From Agapanthus africanus (lineage: Eukaryota > Streptophyta > Magnoliopsida > Asparagales > Amaryllidaceae): 64,000 nucleotides of DNA. The stretch lies in assembly GCA_030015575.1 (NCBI GenBank), contig CM057338.1, positions 825,894,353 through 825,958,352 on the forward strand, in the 5' to 3' direction. Below are positions 12,263 through 24,839 of the stretch, piece after piece (position 1 is the first letter of the stretch; every line of letters starts with the position of its first letter). Under the pieces are notes generated by a model, which worked only from the letters and a program-made list of their open reading frames with translations, did no database searches and was not told the origin of the DNA. The position numbers and the translations under genes were made by a program.

Positions 12263-14628
12263 TGTGGGGTTCCTAGGCACTCTAAGGAGGTCTCACAAGG
12301 CATCAACCATGCCAATTTCAAAAATTCTAGGTGCCGAGAGACCCGACTACGGATCGTAGGTCAGGCAGCCACCCCATCCAATGGGGTCGCCGTGGCACCA
12401 ACGGGTCCCTCAGCAACTACTTTTTACGCATGCCCCCTCGCGAGGACTACAACCCGCCGGAACACCTTCCGGTCTCGGGACACCCTGGGGGTAAGAGCCT
12501 ATGCTTCGCCACACAGTCACACAGTGAGAACCCCCCATAGGTCGACATCTAATGCCTAGTAAACTAGTTAACACTTAACTAAGAGATACGGAAATACAAC
12601 CTTTGTAGATCCGGTTCTCCACCTCCATAGCTCCGCAATGAAGTCTCCTCGCTGTTCATAACAAGTCCCGGGCTCTAGCGTCGGCTTCATCGGAGAATGG
12701 ACGGGCTAGGTCATCGATGTCCATGCCGAAGATGATCTACGTCGAGGCATCGCTAAATCAAGCTCCACCTTCACCAAGTCTTGAAAACTTGTGAAAGAAA
12801 CACACTCTACTACTTGGCAAGAGGTAGAGGATGAAGAAATAGGAAGTGGGTAGACTTTAGTTTTGGATTTCTCACTCATTTCATCAATCCACCATTGATG
12901 AAGTGAAGGTTTCTTCTTGAGTTCAAGGAAGAAGAAGAAGAATATTATGATAAGATTAATTAGAAAAGAAAAGAAAAACAATCCTTATCATAATTGTAAC
13001 TATGGTTATGTGTAGAGAATTGACCAAGGTTAAAGGAATGGTTAGGGTTAAGGTTTCATGAAGCTTCCACTAAACAACAAAAAAAGCCACCATTCTTTTC
13101 TCCTTTTTCCATCTATTTTCCAAAATGAATAAATAGATAAATAAATGAGAAAAGGATATAAAACCCTAATCATAAGTTTAACCATGGTTTAATTCTTTAC
13201 ACTTAACCAAGTAAACATGTATCATCAAACATGATACAATAAAATGCAAAAAAAGTATATCACATATACAACTTGTACATCCAAGTGAGAAAATCCTTCT
13301 AAAGTGAACCGATACTAGTTAATGCAAAGTAATATATCAAATATATAATTATACATTAAATCATTAAATCAACATTTGATTCAATGATCCGGTCATGTCG
13401 TATATAACCGACTAGTATCATTAGTAACAACTTATCGAATCAACACTTGATCCGATAACCCGGCTATATCGCATATAACCGATCAATGTCACATCGCGAG
13501 AATCGAATACAGTATCACATACTGGTATTATTCTCGGTCCCGCACATATCTCATATGCGCTCCTATTTCGTTTCGCTTGAGCCAGGAAAGCTCTGTGTAG
13601 GACTCTAAAGACTCGTCAATACGCCGGCAGCAGATGATGATCATATCAAGCACCCATAAGCCGCAAGCGGTCTGCTAAACGTAACGGCCACCCGGGTATT
13701 GAGCGATCTGAAGATCGACGAGCAAGCCCGCTAACACTCCAGTGAATCCAACCAGTAACACTACCGTACAGTCCGGTCTGATCGTCTGATATGTCGCATA
13801 TCTCGCCTAGGGGTGGTAAACGTCAGACCCCAATAGCTCGATAAGTCGTGTCGATATGAGGTCTATAACAATTCGAGAAACTACTGGTAACACTTACCAG
13901 TAAATCTCAGCAACCCTGGCCAGGGATTTCCTGTTATAGCCAATCGAACACAGCGCAACATCAACCCCCTATACCGGGAGAGACGAATCCCCTCCTATCG
14001 CTCATTGCCTCCATGTGACTCGGGACTGTACCCAAAAACCACCGTTTTGCACGCCCTCTTAGACGTGGTAAGATGGAAATCAAAGCACAGTGGGAACCAC
14101 ACAAGACTCTATGACGATCTCGGGTCAACAGACTACTCTGTACCAGTGTCATCAGAGAACTGCCATCTGACGTGAGGTATAATACCATCTGGGAGTTCTC
14201 GGCGAGTCCGTCCAGTGTACCCAGTCTCTACTGAGCACCCGTATATCATCTCTGATGTCAAACACCAATGGATATGGGATCATCCATCGCCCATCTGTAT
14301 GGGTCGAGAAGGTACATGCTAGTCTACTCTGGTCTATCGATGCCCCGTCTCGATATACCCTCGACTAGGGACTTTGAAGGATGTACTTATGGACTACCAT
14401 GTCCCCACTAGTATGATCCGCATCATAGTCCAGGTAGTCAAGTACAGATCCTAAGGGCTTTACCAACATGTAACAGAGAGACAATCAGTATACACGTTAA
14501 GGTAAAGAGCAACCGGATAGCATACTATCATGTTGAGCAAGAAAGTCCTCCCTATATATGTCCCGGCATCCACTACAATATACATCCTATGTATAGTAAT
14601 GGCCTCTAGGGCATACATATAACTAACA
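12263..14628 (-). repeat. 5' LTR of copia A
   Basis: About 2366 bp, nearly identical to 4120-6306 except for a segment of about 200 bp at 12358-12558 near the U5 end. Ends with the same ACTAACA and is followed by the TSD GGTAT. Confidence 0.93.
12358..12558. other. Segment present only in the 5' LTR of copia A
   Basis: About 200 bp of GC-richer sequence replaces about 27 bp at the matching point of the 3' LTR (after GGATCGT at 4197-4211). It contains an inverted repeat ACCCCATccaATGGGGT. Neither LTR of B has it. I see no flanking duplication that would mark a separate insertion. Origin unknown. Confidence 0.75.
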
Positions 14629-14633
14629 GGTAT
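14629..14633. repeat. Target-site duplication of copia A, right copy (GGTAT)
   Basis: Matches 4115-4119 exactly. Confidence 0.92.
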
Positions 14634-15002
14634 TGTATCATTATTGACATGTATATACACATACCTAGCTTGATATAGCTACACACATACCTGGAGGGTA
14701 TTACATCATAATTGATAGGTAGATACACATATCTTGCTATACCGACATGGTTACGTATACCTGGCTACAGCTATATGTTCACCTTTATATGATGTTGTAT
14801 GGATTTAGAGAAATTAGGAAATGCATGATATATTTAATAACTTGTTGCAGTTAAATAACGGTTTTTTTTATTTATATGCTCATATTACTGTTTCATGTTG
14901 CATATATTATATTTCATGGATTTCGCATTGATATATGGATTTCATATGATGTTTTCTGGATGTTTTACTCCTGGGTATATATATCAGTGGTATGGGAAGT
15001 TG

Positions 15003-15038
<36 letters not shown>

Positions 15039-16375
15039 ATCAGTGGTATGGGACGTTGTTATATATGTATACCTATATAATATATATCATCATAATGATC
15101 TATGCATGTATTATGATTTCTCTTGGTATGATATTTCGATGCGTTCACCATGTGATTTCTCGGTTCTGAGATTGGCATGTGATACCCGATTCGAGGTGCG
15201 TGAGGCACCGTCTGCGGGTACATGGTGGACCCGGTATGGTACCCCGGGACAAGAGGTGATTTCGTGGTGTAGACGATGAGCCTGGCAGAGAGACCATTAC
15301 CTACCAGTGATATTATTTAGAATCGGTGGATATCTGGAGGATACCGACCGGAGTCATGTACGTATGGATACGTGGATTACGAGTGTCGAAGCTGGGCACT
15401 CGGGTTTCCGAGAGACGTATGATACGTACATATCAGGGCCAGTCATGGTGACGGCACCGGATAGATGAGTATTTATGTGTCGATGCTAGACACTAGTTTT
15501 CATGATGTTTTCGGATGTCGATGTTAGACACTCAGGTTCCATGAGACTTATAGGATATGTTTTATTCCATACTCCGCATTTATTTGATATGCATTGCTTC
15601 ATGTATTATTCGTACCTGATAGAGTACTTTTCATGACTGTTGCATTTACATATTGCCATTTATTGCTATCAGTTTGCATGTGATAGACCATCACAGTACA
15701 CGCATACTTGCGATTACCTGCATATGTTATTTGCTATTCACGAGTTGGCAACTCACCCCCTTTGTGCCACAGTGTTTTGCAGGTAGACTCTCAGGGTAGT
15801 CGCGGCAGGGCTTCTTCTTCTTATTGTATCATTTTTTGCAGCGGATACCGCTACGGCTGACTGGGTGCATTTTTGCTATAGGTGGGTTTTGTGGTTATCC
15901 GATGTTGCACATTATATATTCGTTGTATCCTGTACTCTCCTTCTACTACTTCATGTATTGACTTAGAGACGAGTTGTGAGGACGATATTGTATATTATTT
16001 TGTGACTTTGGATGTATTTTCATACTGTTCACTTTATATCGTCTTTTTCTTCGCTACGGCGTCGTATATCTGTTATGGTGGTTGTTTTCTGCCTTTGGGC
16101 GTGGATTGCTCTCGTTGGGGATGCTTTTACTTATATTTATGTTGTACCCTTTTCGGGGGCTTGTTTTACAAAGGAGGTGCTGCCAAATTTTAAAGGAAGT
16201 AAATTTTGGACTTTAAAGATTTTTACTTGAGATTTCAAAAGTTTTAATAATGTTCTTATCACTTACTACTTTTGATGGTTTAGATTGCTGGGTTTTTGGC
16301 TTACTTGAATTGCGTTACACCTGTAGATGTTACGTGGTTTAGGGGCCGTCACGTGCCAAATTTCGGGTCGTGACA
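14634..16375 (+). mobile_element. Tekay/Del 3' LTR of element F, second part
   Basis: Continues the LTR interrupted by A: the array with ACCTAGCTTGATATAGCTAC resumes just right of the TSD, matching 4080-4103 on the other side. It ends GGGTCGTGACA at about 16375, where sequence switches at once to copia LTR G. No gene; the open frames at 14876-15279 run through simple repeats. Confidence 0.8.
15003..15038. repeat. Microsatellite (TA)n(TG)n
   Basis: An AT run followed by a GT run, flanked on both sides by the word TATCAGTGGTATGGGA (about 14982 and 15037), so the microsatellite expanded inside a short duplication within the LTR of F. Confidence 0.9.
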
Positions 16376-17719
16376 CATTTAAGTGAGCTTATATTAGTCA
16401 ATATAATATAATATATCACATATATAATTATACATTAAATTATTAAATCAATACTTTATTTAATAGTCCGGCTATATTACATATAACCGACCAATATAAT
16501 ATGTATCATTTTATCGAATCAATACTTGATCCGATAACCCGGCTATCACATATACCCGGCCGATATCACATTTCGCGAGAATAGAATACAGTATCTCATA
16601 TCGTATTAATCTCGGTCCCGCACATATCACATATGTGCTCCTACTACGTATTGCCTGAGCCAGGAAAGCTCTGTGTAGGACTCTAATGACTCGTCAATAT
16701 GCCGGCAGTAGGTGATGATCATATCAAACACCCACAAGCTGCAAGCCGTCATCTAAACATAACAGCCACCCTGGTATTGAACGATCAGAAGATCAATAAG
16801 CAAGACTGCACACACTCCTGTGAATCCAATCAGTAACACTACCGTATAGTCCGGTCTCTTCGTCTGATATGTCGCATATCCAGTCTAGGGGTGGTAAACG
16901 ACAGACCCCAGTAACCGATAAGTCGTGTCGATATGAGGCTTATAACGGGTTGAGAAACTACTGATAACACTTACCATTAGATCTCCATATCATCCCTAGC
17001 CAGAGACTTCCAGTTATTGCCAATCGAGCACAGTGCAACATCAACCCCCAATACCGGGTGAGACGAAACCCCTCCTATCGCTCATTGCCTCCATGTGATT
17101 CGGAACTGTACCCAAAAGCCACAATTTTGCACGTTCTCATGAACGTAGTAAGGTGGAAATCAAAGCACAGTGGGAATCACACAAGACTCTATGACGATCT
17201 CGGGTCTACAGACTAACCTGTACCAGTATCACCAGAGAACTGCTATCTGACAATAGGTATAATACCATCTAGGAGTTCTCGGCGAGTCCGTTCAGTGTAC
17301 CTAGTCTCCACTGAGCACCTGTACACCATCTTTGATTTCAAACACCAATGGATGTAGGATCATCCATCGCCCATCCTATGGGTCAAGATGCGTATACGTT
17401 AGTCTACTCTGGAGTATCGATGCCCTGTCTCGATACACCCTCTACTAGGAACAATTATAGGATGTACTCGTGGACTACCCTGGCCCCACTAGTATGATTT
17501 GCATCATAGTCCTAGTAGTCAAGTACATATCCTAAGGGCTTTATCAACATGTGAGTGCAAGACAGTAACCGAATACAAGTCAACATGTTAAGACAAAGTG
17601 AAACCAGATAGCATACTATCATGTCGAGCAATAAAGTCCTCTCTATATATATCCAAGCATCCACTACAATATACATCATATGTACAATAATGGCCTCTAG
17701 GGCATATACATAACTAACA
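16376..17719 (-). mobile_element. Partial copia LTR G (group 1 type)
   Basis: Minus-oriented copia LTR. Its right end (minus strand TGTTAGTTATGTATATGCCC) is at 17719. The left part is cut off by F and must continue left of the window. It resembles the LTRs of A and B over the body (for example CTCTGTGTAGGACTCTAA and the ATATAACCG dyad repeats at about 16475-16560) but is clearly more diverged. Just right of it lies H leader sequence with no purine tract, so G is an insertion into H, as a solo LTR or the start of an element. Confidence 0.8.
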
Positions 17720-18677
17720 ATATATATATAGCCTTTCGTCTCACGCAATAATAGGCATTCCAGATCACAGATCACAGATGAATATATTGGATATACTAGG
17801 AATTCCGTGTTTCGTTTTAGCCTAGAACGAAAGACGGATTCCATGGTCGTGATGAATAGCTAAACCCCACCGTAGAACACTACGGGTGCGGCAAACTACC
17901 CACCAAATTCCCGAAGTGAAGCAACCTCCATAAATAAAATGAGTAGGCCACTCGGCACTTCAAGAACCCGGTAGTCTATGCACCCCACCTTGGGTCTATC
18001 CTAGGTGCAAGAAAAAGTAAATGAAATAATACAATGGTGGCGACAATCTCAACCCTGATGTGCCCCACAAAAATAATATTACATCAATTTTAAAATTTAC
18101 AAGAAAGAAAGAAAAGAAAACACTCTTCTCAATCCCCTGGCTATTCATCTACGACGATCCAATACTTTATATAAACAAACCATCACAATACAGATATGTG
18201 CAACCCCCACTAATTGACATATAGCGATTAGCAGACGTTTAGCAACACATATATAATCACAGAATCACAATTAGCCAAGAACTTTAGAATTTCGATCGAT
18301 AAACATAAACCGTGTCTACCCCATGCACTAACCAGTACACAAACTAATTTGGGTAGAAAACACATATGCCAAAAATCATAATTCCACACAATAGAACCCC
18401 AGAAAAAATTGTGGCTGAATCAGCTCTAACTCGGCGGCGGAACCGCGGCAAATAAGTATGTTTGGCCGCGGTTCCGAGGTTTAGTGGGGGGATTACGATC
18501 CCAAAATTTTTCCCTGTTCACTAAAATGCCTGCATGTATTTTTAAGACCACTGAAATAATTTATTTTGAGCAGTGTTGAAAATCGACAACAAGCATGATT
18601 GGAAAAATGATTTCGGGCAAATTTTCCGTCGATCGAAATTTTAACTACTTACTAACTAGCTAGTTAAGGTTTAGTAG
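17720..18677 (-). other. Leader fragment of copia H
   Basis: Minus-strand leader sequence matching the leader of J (GGAATGCCTATTATTGC block at about 17743; GGATAGACCCAAGG block at about 17990) and running up to the primer site. The rest of H lies left of the window, beyond G and F. No coding sequence. Confidence 0.8.
18432..18479 (-). promoter_or_regulatory. GC-rich leader hairpin of copia H
   Basis: Arms GGCGGAACCGCGGC and GCCGCGGTTCCG-, about 200 nt from the primer site, in the same position as in A, B, J and K. Shared structure suggests a cis-acting RNA element. Confidence 0.75.
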
Positions 18678-18689
18678 GATCTGATACCA
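18678..18689 (-). promoter_or_regulatory. Primer-binding site of copia H
   Basis: Minus strand TGGTATCAGATC beside the LTR, a near match to the initiator-Met tRNA site used by the other copias here. Confidence 0.85.
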
Positions 18690-18690
18690 C

Positions 18691-20677
18691 TATAAGTCGA
18701 TGTCGTGCACCCCGCGGGTTCGCAGGGATGCAGAATATACAAAAAATGATTTTTCTTACTTCGCAACACCGACTAAACTCCAGGATCTTAACAGAAACCT
18801 TAACTAGCTAAATCTACTTGGAGGTTTAACTACTCGGTAAGAGTTTTATACCTCTTAGAACCTTGTCCTTCGGGTTTTCTTCTCCTCCTTTCCTTGAGCT
18901 CCTCGGAGATCCGGATCGCGCTTGATCGTCGGCCTCCTCGTGTCGAAGATGATCCACCCGAGAGTCTATACCTCAAGCTCCAACCTCTAAATCGAGGTAA
19001 CTATGGTACCTAGTTCGCTAAGGTAGGTAGCCTAGAAGATGTAGAGTATCTAATATAGTATTTTATCTCATGAGACCCTAGGGTTCACAACTCATGTGAG
19101 GGTTAAGGACTCAAGGAAGAAGGAGAGGAAAGTATGGAGAAAGAAGGAGAATGAGCAAATGAGCAAGTCTAGAGGCAAGTGAAAAATGGATCCTACACTT
19201 CACTCATTCAAGCATGCGATATTTTCCAATTGAAAATATCAACCGTGCTTTAATAGTGAGTCCAAACTAATAAACAAATACAAATGAGCCATGCTTCACC
19301 ATACCACAAATATCTTCATTTCCACCTCATTAATCTATTTCTCAAAATAGTTAAATCCAAATAATGAGGTGTCCCCTTCTAGAAGCATGTCTTGTGAAAT
19401 TACAAGAATTCCCTCATCGTATATACATACTCATATTCGTATTCCAAAAAATACGAATACAATGAGATAATAATAATCCAATAATATAATACTAGGATCC
19501 GGATTAAACCAAAGCCCACTAGAATTATCCGTCCAAACAATATCCGTGTAGCCAGTACACGTATGTGATCGGAACCCTGCCGTAAAACCATACGGCCTCT
19601 ACATCGTTTTGCTCGAAGCAGGGAAACCCTCTGCGTGGGACTATAAAGACTCGACAGTACGCTGGCAATGGGTTTAACCATAAGTCCGTCAGCGGTACTA
19701 CTTGCACGTAACGGCTACCCAGGTATCTGTCGATAAGAAGTCCGATGAGCAAATTCATCCGAACTCCTACTGAGCCTATCTGTGACAATCTCCATACAGT
19801 CCGGTCTATTCGTCTAAGATACTAGCATATCGGGTCTAGGGGATGGTAACCTTCAGACACCTAATAGCGCAATAAGTCATACCGGGGTAGATCCCAATAC
19901 ACCCTGAGAAACTACTGGAGTACCTACCAGTAAATATCGCTTGCCCTGGCCAGGGAATTTGTGTAATGGCTTTCCGAACACTGCGCGATATCAACAACCG
20001 ATACCGAGAGAGACGAATCTTATTTAACCACTACTGCCTCAAAGTGCTTCGGGACTGCACCTAACTACTACCTGTTTGCACGACTCCTTTGAGCCATGGT
20101 AGGGTAGTAATCTAAGTATAGTAGGAACACACTTGAGACAAACAGTGATGACTAGTCAACGGACTAACCTGTACTCATGCCACTCGGGAACTGCTACCCG
20201 GCGATACGTATAATACCAACCAGCATATCCTAATGAGTCCATCCAGTGTAACTCATAACCTAATGAGCACTTGTATACTATCTCTGGTACGACATACCAA
20301 TGGCTGTGGGATAAACCATCTCCCCTGCTGGGATGACAAGCATATACACTAGTCTACTCTGGAGTATCGATGCCCTGTCTCGATAATCCTACGACTAGGG
20401 ACCTGTATAAGGATGTGCTTATAGAATACCCAGCCCCCACTAGTGTGACTGCCATCACAACGCTGGTAATCAAGCATTGATCCTAAGGGCTTTACCAATA
20501 TGTATACGCTATATGCTAAAAGAAACACATGCACATATTTCGGTAGAATCAAACCAAGTAGCATACTACCATTTTGAGCAAGACTGCTATTATAACTGTG
20601 AATTTCCCAAGCTTCCAAAATGTAATATACAATCCAGTATGATACAATAATAGCCTCTAGGGCATATATCACCAACT
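18691..20677 (-). mobile_element. 5' LTR of copia H (group 2)
   Basis: About 1987 bp, minus-oriented. Its U3 start, on the minus strand GTTGGTGATATATGCCCTAG, matches the start of J (26735). Its U5 end with GTCGATGTCG beside a CACCCCGC word matches C and J. The right edge falls inside an older plus-oriented copia LTR (K), so H inserted into K's 5' LTR. No gene inside. Confidence 0.85.
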
Positions 20678-22591
20678 GATCCCATAACCATTGGTATTTG
20701 ACATCAAAGAATGTACGCAGGTGCTCATTAGAGAATAGGTACACCGAATAAGACTTGCCGAGAACTCTAAGATGGTACCATACCTATCGTCAGATAGCAG
20801 TTCTTTGGTGACACTTGTACAGGTTAGTCTGTATACCCGAAATCGTTATAAAGTCTTGTGTGGTTCCCACTGTGCTTTGATTTACTCCCTACCACGGCTC
20901 AAAGGAGTCGTGCAAACAGGTGGATTTTAGGTACAGTCCTGAGTCACATGGAGACAGTGAGCGATAGGAGAGGTTTCGTCTCTCCCGGTATTGGGAGTTG
21001 ATGTTGCGCTATGCTTGATTGGCTATAACAGCAAGTCCCTGGCTAGGGCTGATGAGATTTACTGATAAGTGTTATTAGTAGTTTCTCAAAAGGTTATTGG
21101 CCACACATCAGCATGACTTATCGAGTTAGTGGGGTCTGACGATTCTACCCCCCAGACTCGATATGCGACATATTAGACGAAGATACCGGACTGTACGGTA
21201 ATTGTTGCTTATAGCCTCTACAGAAGTTTGGACAAGTTTTCTTGTTGATCTTCTATTCGTTCAATACCTGGGTAGCCGTTACGTTCAGCTTGTACCGCTG
21301 ACGGCTTGTGGGTATCTGATGTGATCATTATCTACTGTTGGCGTATTGACGAGTCTTTAGAGTCCCACATAGAGGTTTCCTAGATCAAGCGAAACGAAGT
21401 AGGGCACATATGGAGATATGTGCGGGAGCTTGATTAAATACGAGTATATGATACCGTATTCTAATCTAGCGATATTTGATATCTGCCGGGTTATATGTGA
21501 TATAACCGGATTATTGAATCAAGTATTGATTCAATGATTTGATTTATATATGTTAATATATTTTATATTAGCCAGGTTATATATGATATAACCGGATTAT
21601 TGAATTAAGTGTTGATTTAATAATTTGATATATATATATATATATAAACTAATATTGAATATTAGCTGGTTGTATGTGATATAACTGGATTATTGAATCA
21701 AGTGTTGATTTAATAATTTGATATACATATATATATATATATTTGATATTAGCCTGGTTATATATGATATAACCGGATTATTGAATCATGTGTTGATTTA
21801 ATAATTTGATATACATATATATATATAAACTAATATTAAGTTCACTTAAGATTTTCTTCTCTTTATATATATATATATATATGCATATTGTATCATGGTT
21901 GATGATGCATTGAATATGGATGTATGAGAATCATACAAGGGTTAAAGATGAGAAGATAATGGTTTGATTTATGAATTTAAAAAAAAGAACAATGAGTCAT
22001 GTTCTTGGGATGCTTGGAGAAGCCTTAAGAAGCCATGACTCATCTCTTTTTCTTTGTTTTATTCATAAATATTTTCCTTATCTCATCTTATCTTATCTCT
22101 TAGGAAAATGGTTCACACTTATTCTATGTTCATCTTCTTCATCTCGTCACTTATTTTCTAGTGTTGACAAAAAGAAAGGAGAAAGAAATTTTTCTAGTGA
22201 GCAAAATTCCTACTTCATCAACCTACACTACTCTAGCCCATTAGTATAGGTTGTTAACTTTACTAATACCTTGATTAGTTAAGTGTGAGCATGAGTGAGA
22301 GTTGCCTCAAGGTGGATGATCTTCGACGATGAAGACAACAAGCAAGCTTGTTCCATTCATCAAGTGGAGTCAAAGAAGACTTCTAAGGACTACTACTTAG
22401 AGCTTTAGAAGTGAAGGACTAGACTACAAAGGTTGTAGACTCTCTTCACTTAGATTAAATCTTATTTGCCTAACTTTAAAACCCTAATTCTCTAGTTCTA
22501 TTCTTGTTTAGTATACTTAGACCTCTAAAATTTTAAAAATGCATACTTGATACTCATAAAAACATAGTAGAGGTGGTAAGACATATTTTCA
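20678..22591 (+). mobile_element. 5' LTR of copia K (group 1), right part
   Basis: Plus-oriented LTR beginning abruptly at a mid-LTR point (ATCCCATAACCATTGG, matching the reverse complement of A's LTR at about 5940-5960) because H is inserted there. It ends TTTTCA just before the primer site. It holds the four-unit dyad repeat (21489-21845) and a TA run (about 21865-21885). Closer to A and B than to C, H and J by the ATATAACCGG repeats. Open frames in it look accidental. Confidence 0.85.
21489..21845. repeat. Four-unit dyad repeat in LTR of copia K
   Basis: Units start at 21489, 21575, 21668 and 21756 (spacing 86-93). Each has GGTTATAT-n3-ATATAACC, a perfect or near-perfect inverted repeat, followed by a second inverted repeat like TTGAATCAA-GTG-TTGATTYAA and a TA-rich spacer. 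A, B and G carry about two degenerate units. Repeats with dyad symmetry inside an LTR could act as transcription-factor sites; this is inference. Confidence 0.8.
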
Positions 22592-22603
22592 TGGTATCAG
22601 AGC
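22592..22603 (+). promoter_or_regulatory. Primer-binding site of copia K
   Basis: TGGTATCAGAGC directly after the LTR end, complementary to initiator-Met tRNA. Fixes orientation (+). Confidence 0.92.
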
Positions 22604-22769
22604 TAAGCTAGAGGCTTAGGAATAGCTTAGACGAAGTTAAAGTATTCGATCGACGTTTGAAAACACGAGTTTTGACTATTTTATGTCCATTTTTTCAAAC
22701 TTTGAGATTTTCACAATTAAAAATGTTCAGAAAATCATGCAGGTAAAACTATGGAGGCACAAGAAAAAT

Positions 22770-22862
22770 GAGGGCCTGATTCCTCTAAGTGGCTGCGGAA
22801 CCGCCACCTAAACCATGTCTTGGCCACGGTTCCGCCGCCGACTTGAGGAATTAGAGCCTCGT
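22770..22862 (+). promoter_or_regulatory. GC-rich leader hairpin of copia K
   Basis: Core arms GCGGAACCG and CGGTTCCGC; outer arms ATTCCTCtAAGT and ACTTGAGGAAT pair as well. Its outer arms differ in sequence from those of J, but both pair, which supports a conserved RNA structure rather than conserved sequence. Confidence 0.78.
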
Positions 22863-23288
22863 TCTTCTTCTGCTGTTTCATATTGACATTTTTTATTTTC
22901 TAGATATTTTTAATGAGGGTCAAGTGGTTGAGGTCTCTATGAATTGCTGTTGTTTGAAAAATCGATCGAAATGTTTAACATCGTCTAGATTGCTTTGGAT
23001 ATGTGACACAATTTTTGGAATCCACATTGATTTGTTTTGCAAAAACTAGTTAATCGATTTGTAAATCCCATTTTTGTATCAAATGATGGATTGCCACAGA
23101 GTTTGGATTTAGATCGAAACTCCGTCGTAATCTCATATCGTATGCGAATACTCGCCGGGAGACACTAGTAGACAGCCATGCACCATTACCCCAACCAAGT
23201 GACTATAAGAGAACCCCATGGCTAAAAGCATCCACTCGGGTGCTCGCGGTTACGGTGTTCCGCTCAAGTTCACTTCGTTGACGGCCTC

Positions 23289-23308
23289 GGGAGGGGGGGG
23301 GGGGAGGG
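23289..23308 (+). repeat. Poly-G run in leader of copia K
   Basis: A run of twelve G flanked by GGGA and AGGG. The matching places in A and B have no such run. G-quadruplex formation is possible. Confidence 0.85.
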
Positions 23309-24650
23309 CAACTATCTACTAAAGTTCCCGACAAGCATTCGATCTTTTAATTAGGAATCTTGTTAAATTGCCCTACTTAATTTTTGAAAAGTATTTTCAA
23401 TTCGATACTTCAATGCAAGGTTTATAGGGTTAGGCATGAAATTCAGAATATGTGATAATCCGGGTTTATGATGTCTAAAAATGATGCGGATTCTAATTAT
23501 TGTAGTTTTCATTTCTTTTTTGCATGTAATATGTGAAAGTATTCCCGATCTCATTGCTATACGAAAATGACATTAGGGATATGCATATTTACTTACGTTG
23601 ATGACATGTGATGTTATTATATTGCTATCGATATGTTATATTGGATCGTCATGATTGAATAGCCCAGGGGTTTTACGTGAGATGAGAGTTTTTCAATTTT
23701 CATTCATGTAAATATTTTTGTGTAATATTCTTTTATTGGGACACTTCCAGGTTGAGGTTGTTGTCTTCATTCGATGTATATTATTTACTTTTCCGCATTA
23801 GGATAGACCCAAGGCGGGAAGCACAAGTTATCGGGTTTTAGATTCCAGTGGGAGGCCATCTCGAGGAGTCGAGACCGGTCGCCTAACTCTAGAATTGGCA
23901 GGGTTGATTGCCGCTCTCGTAGGGGCTTAGGTGTGTGGGCTTGTCTATTCATCATGACCGTGGAATCCGTGTTTTTTGTTACTGGATTAATCTAAAACAC
24001 GGATCTCCTAGTATATTCTATATTTCATATATCTGCTTCTGCTGTTTCTGTGATGTGATGTAATCATATAACCGCGTGAGACGAATGCTATTTGTATATA
24101 TGATATATTAGTAGATATTATATATGTTTTGCATCCTCGCTAGTCCTGACCCCGCCCTGCCGTAAGTTAAGTAACCTTACGGTGAAGACCTGGGTCGCTG
24201 TGGCGAATGCGGATGGCATATATATGTGTTTTATTTTCGTTTCTTCTATGATGTTTAGGAAACATAATTGATGGGACGCCATTAATAAGATTAATGAAAA
24301 GAAAAGAAATCTATAAGATGTTGTAGAATCAAATTTTTCAAAAAGGTAGCTCTAGTTCTTGCTTTGTATAGCGGTATTCCATTATAAATATCCAGCACCC
24401 CATTCGATGAAGAAAGAGTCCAAATCCCTTCACCGGGAATGTCCTCTTTAGTAAAAACTAGCATATGCAACAACCCACTTGGTTTGTTTCAAAAACTACT
24501 CGATTTTAAAGCGGAGCTTAAACCACTCTTTTTTCAAATCACTAGATTCTACAACGATATCAAGTTCATTACGTTAAAGGTTTTCTTCAAAACCAGCCAT
24601 AACCCTCCGTCATTTCAGATATGTAGTATTTAGTATTCGTGCTGTGTTTG

Positions 24651-24839
24651 TTGACCTCCGTCAAGGCACAGTGTATGGTAGCTGGGTAATACTTATCTGC
24701 AGCATGTTGATGCGATCGGTAGAGGCAGTCATACAGCCTTGTTGACCTCCGTCAAGGGTTTTTGTGGGTGGGTTCGAATTGATCAAGAAATGACGGGTTG
24801 AACATGACTGGTGGCCTATGGTTTGTTGACCTCCGTCAA
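24651..24839 (+). promoter_or_regulatory. Three small leader hairpins of copia K
   Basis: TTGACCTCCGTCAA at 24651, 24742 and 24826 (the third continues T instead of GG). TTGAC pairs with GTCAA around a 4-base loop. Spacing 91 and 84 matches A, B and J. Confidence 0.82.

Larger units (their letters stand above)
4120..14628 (-). mobile_element. Complete copia element A (Angela/BARE type, group 1, gag-less)
   Basis: A 10.5-kb minus-strand element with both LTRs, primer site, purine tract and matching 5-bp TSDs. Order on the minus strand: 5' LTR 12263-14628, primer site 12250-12261, leader to about 9070, decayed protease/integrase/RT remnants about 9070-6320, purine tract, 3' LTR 4120-6306. The two LTRs are nearly identical outside one U5 segment, so the insertion is young. 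The coding part is heavily broken and I cannot recognise a gag core. The internal region matches that of B (54893-60848) almost along its whole length, including the decayed state. Structurally whole, but not expected to encode its own proteins. Confidence 0.93.

Noticed and set aside
12331-12540. Small plus frame within the LTR segment unique to A
   Set aside because: Crosses the border of the extra segment and has no similarity to known proteins.
14876-15279. Three overlapping plus frames rich in I, Y, C and V
   Set aside because: Run through (TA)n(TG)n and AT-rich LTR sequence of F; low-complexity translation.
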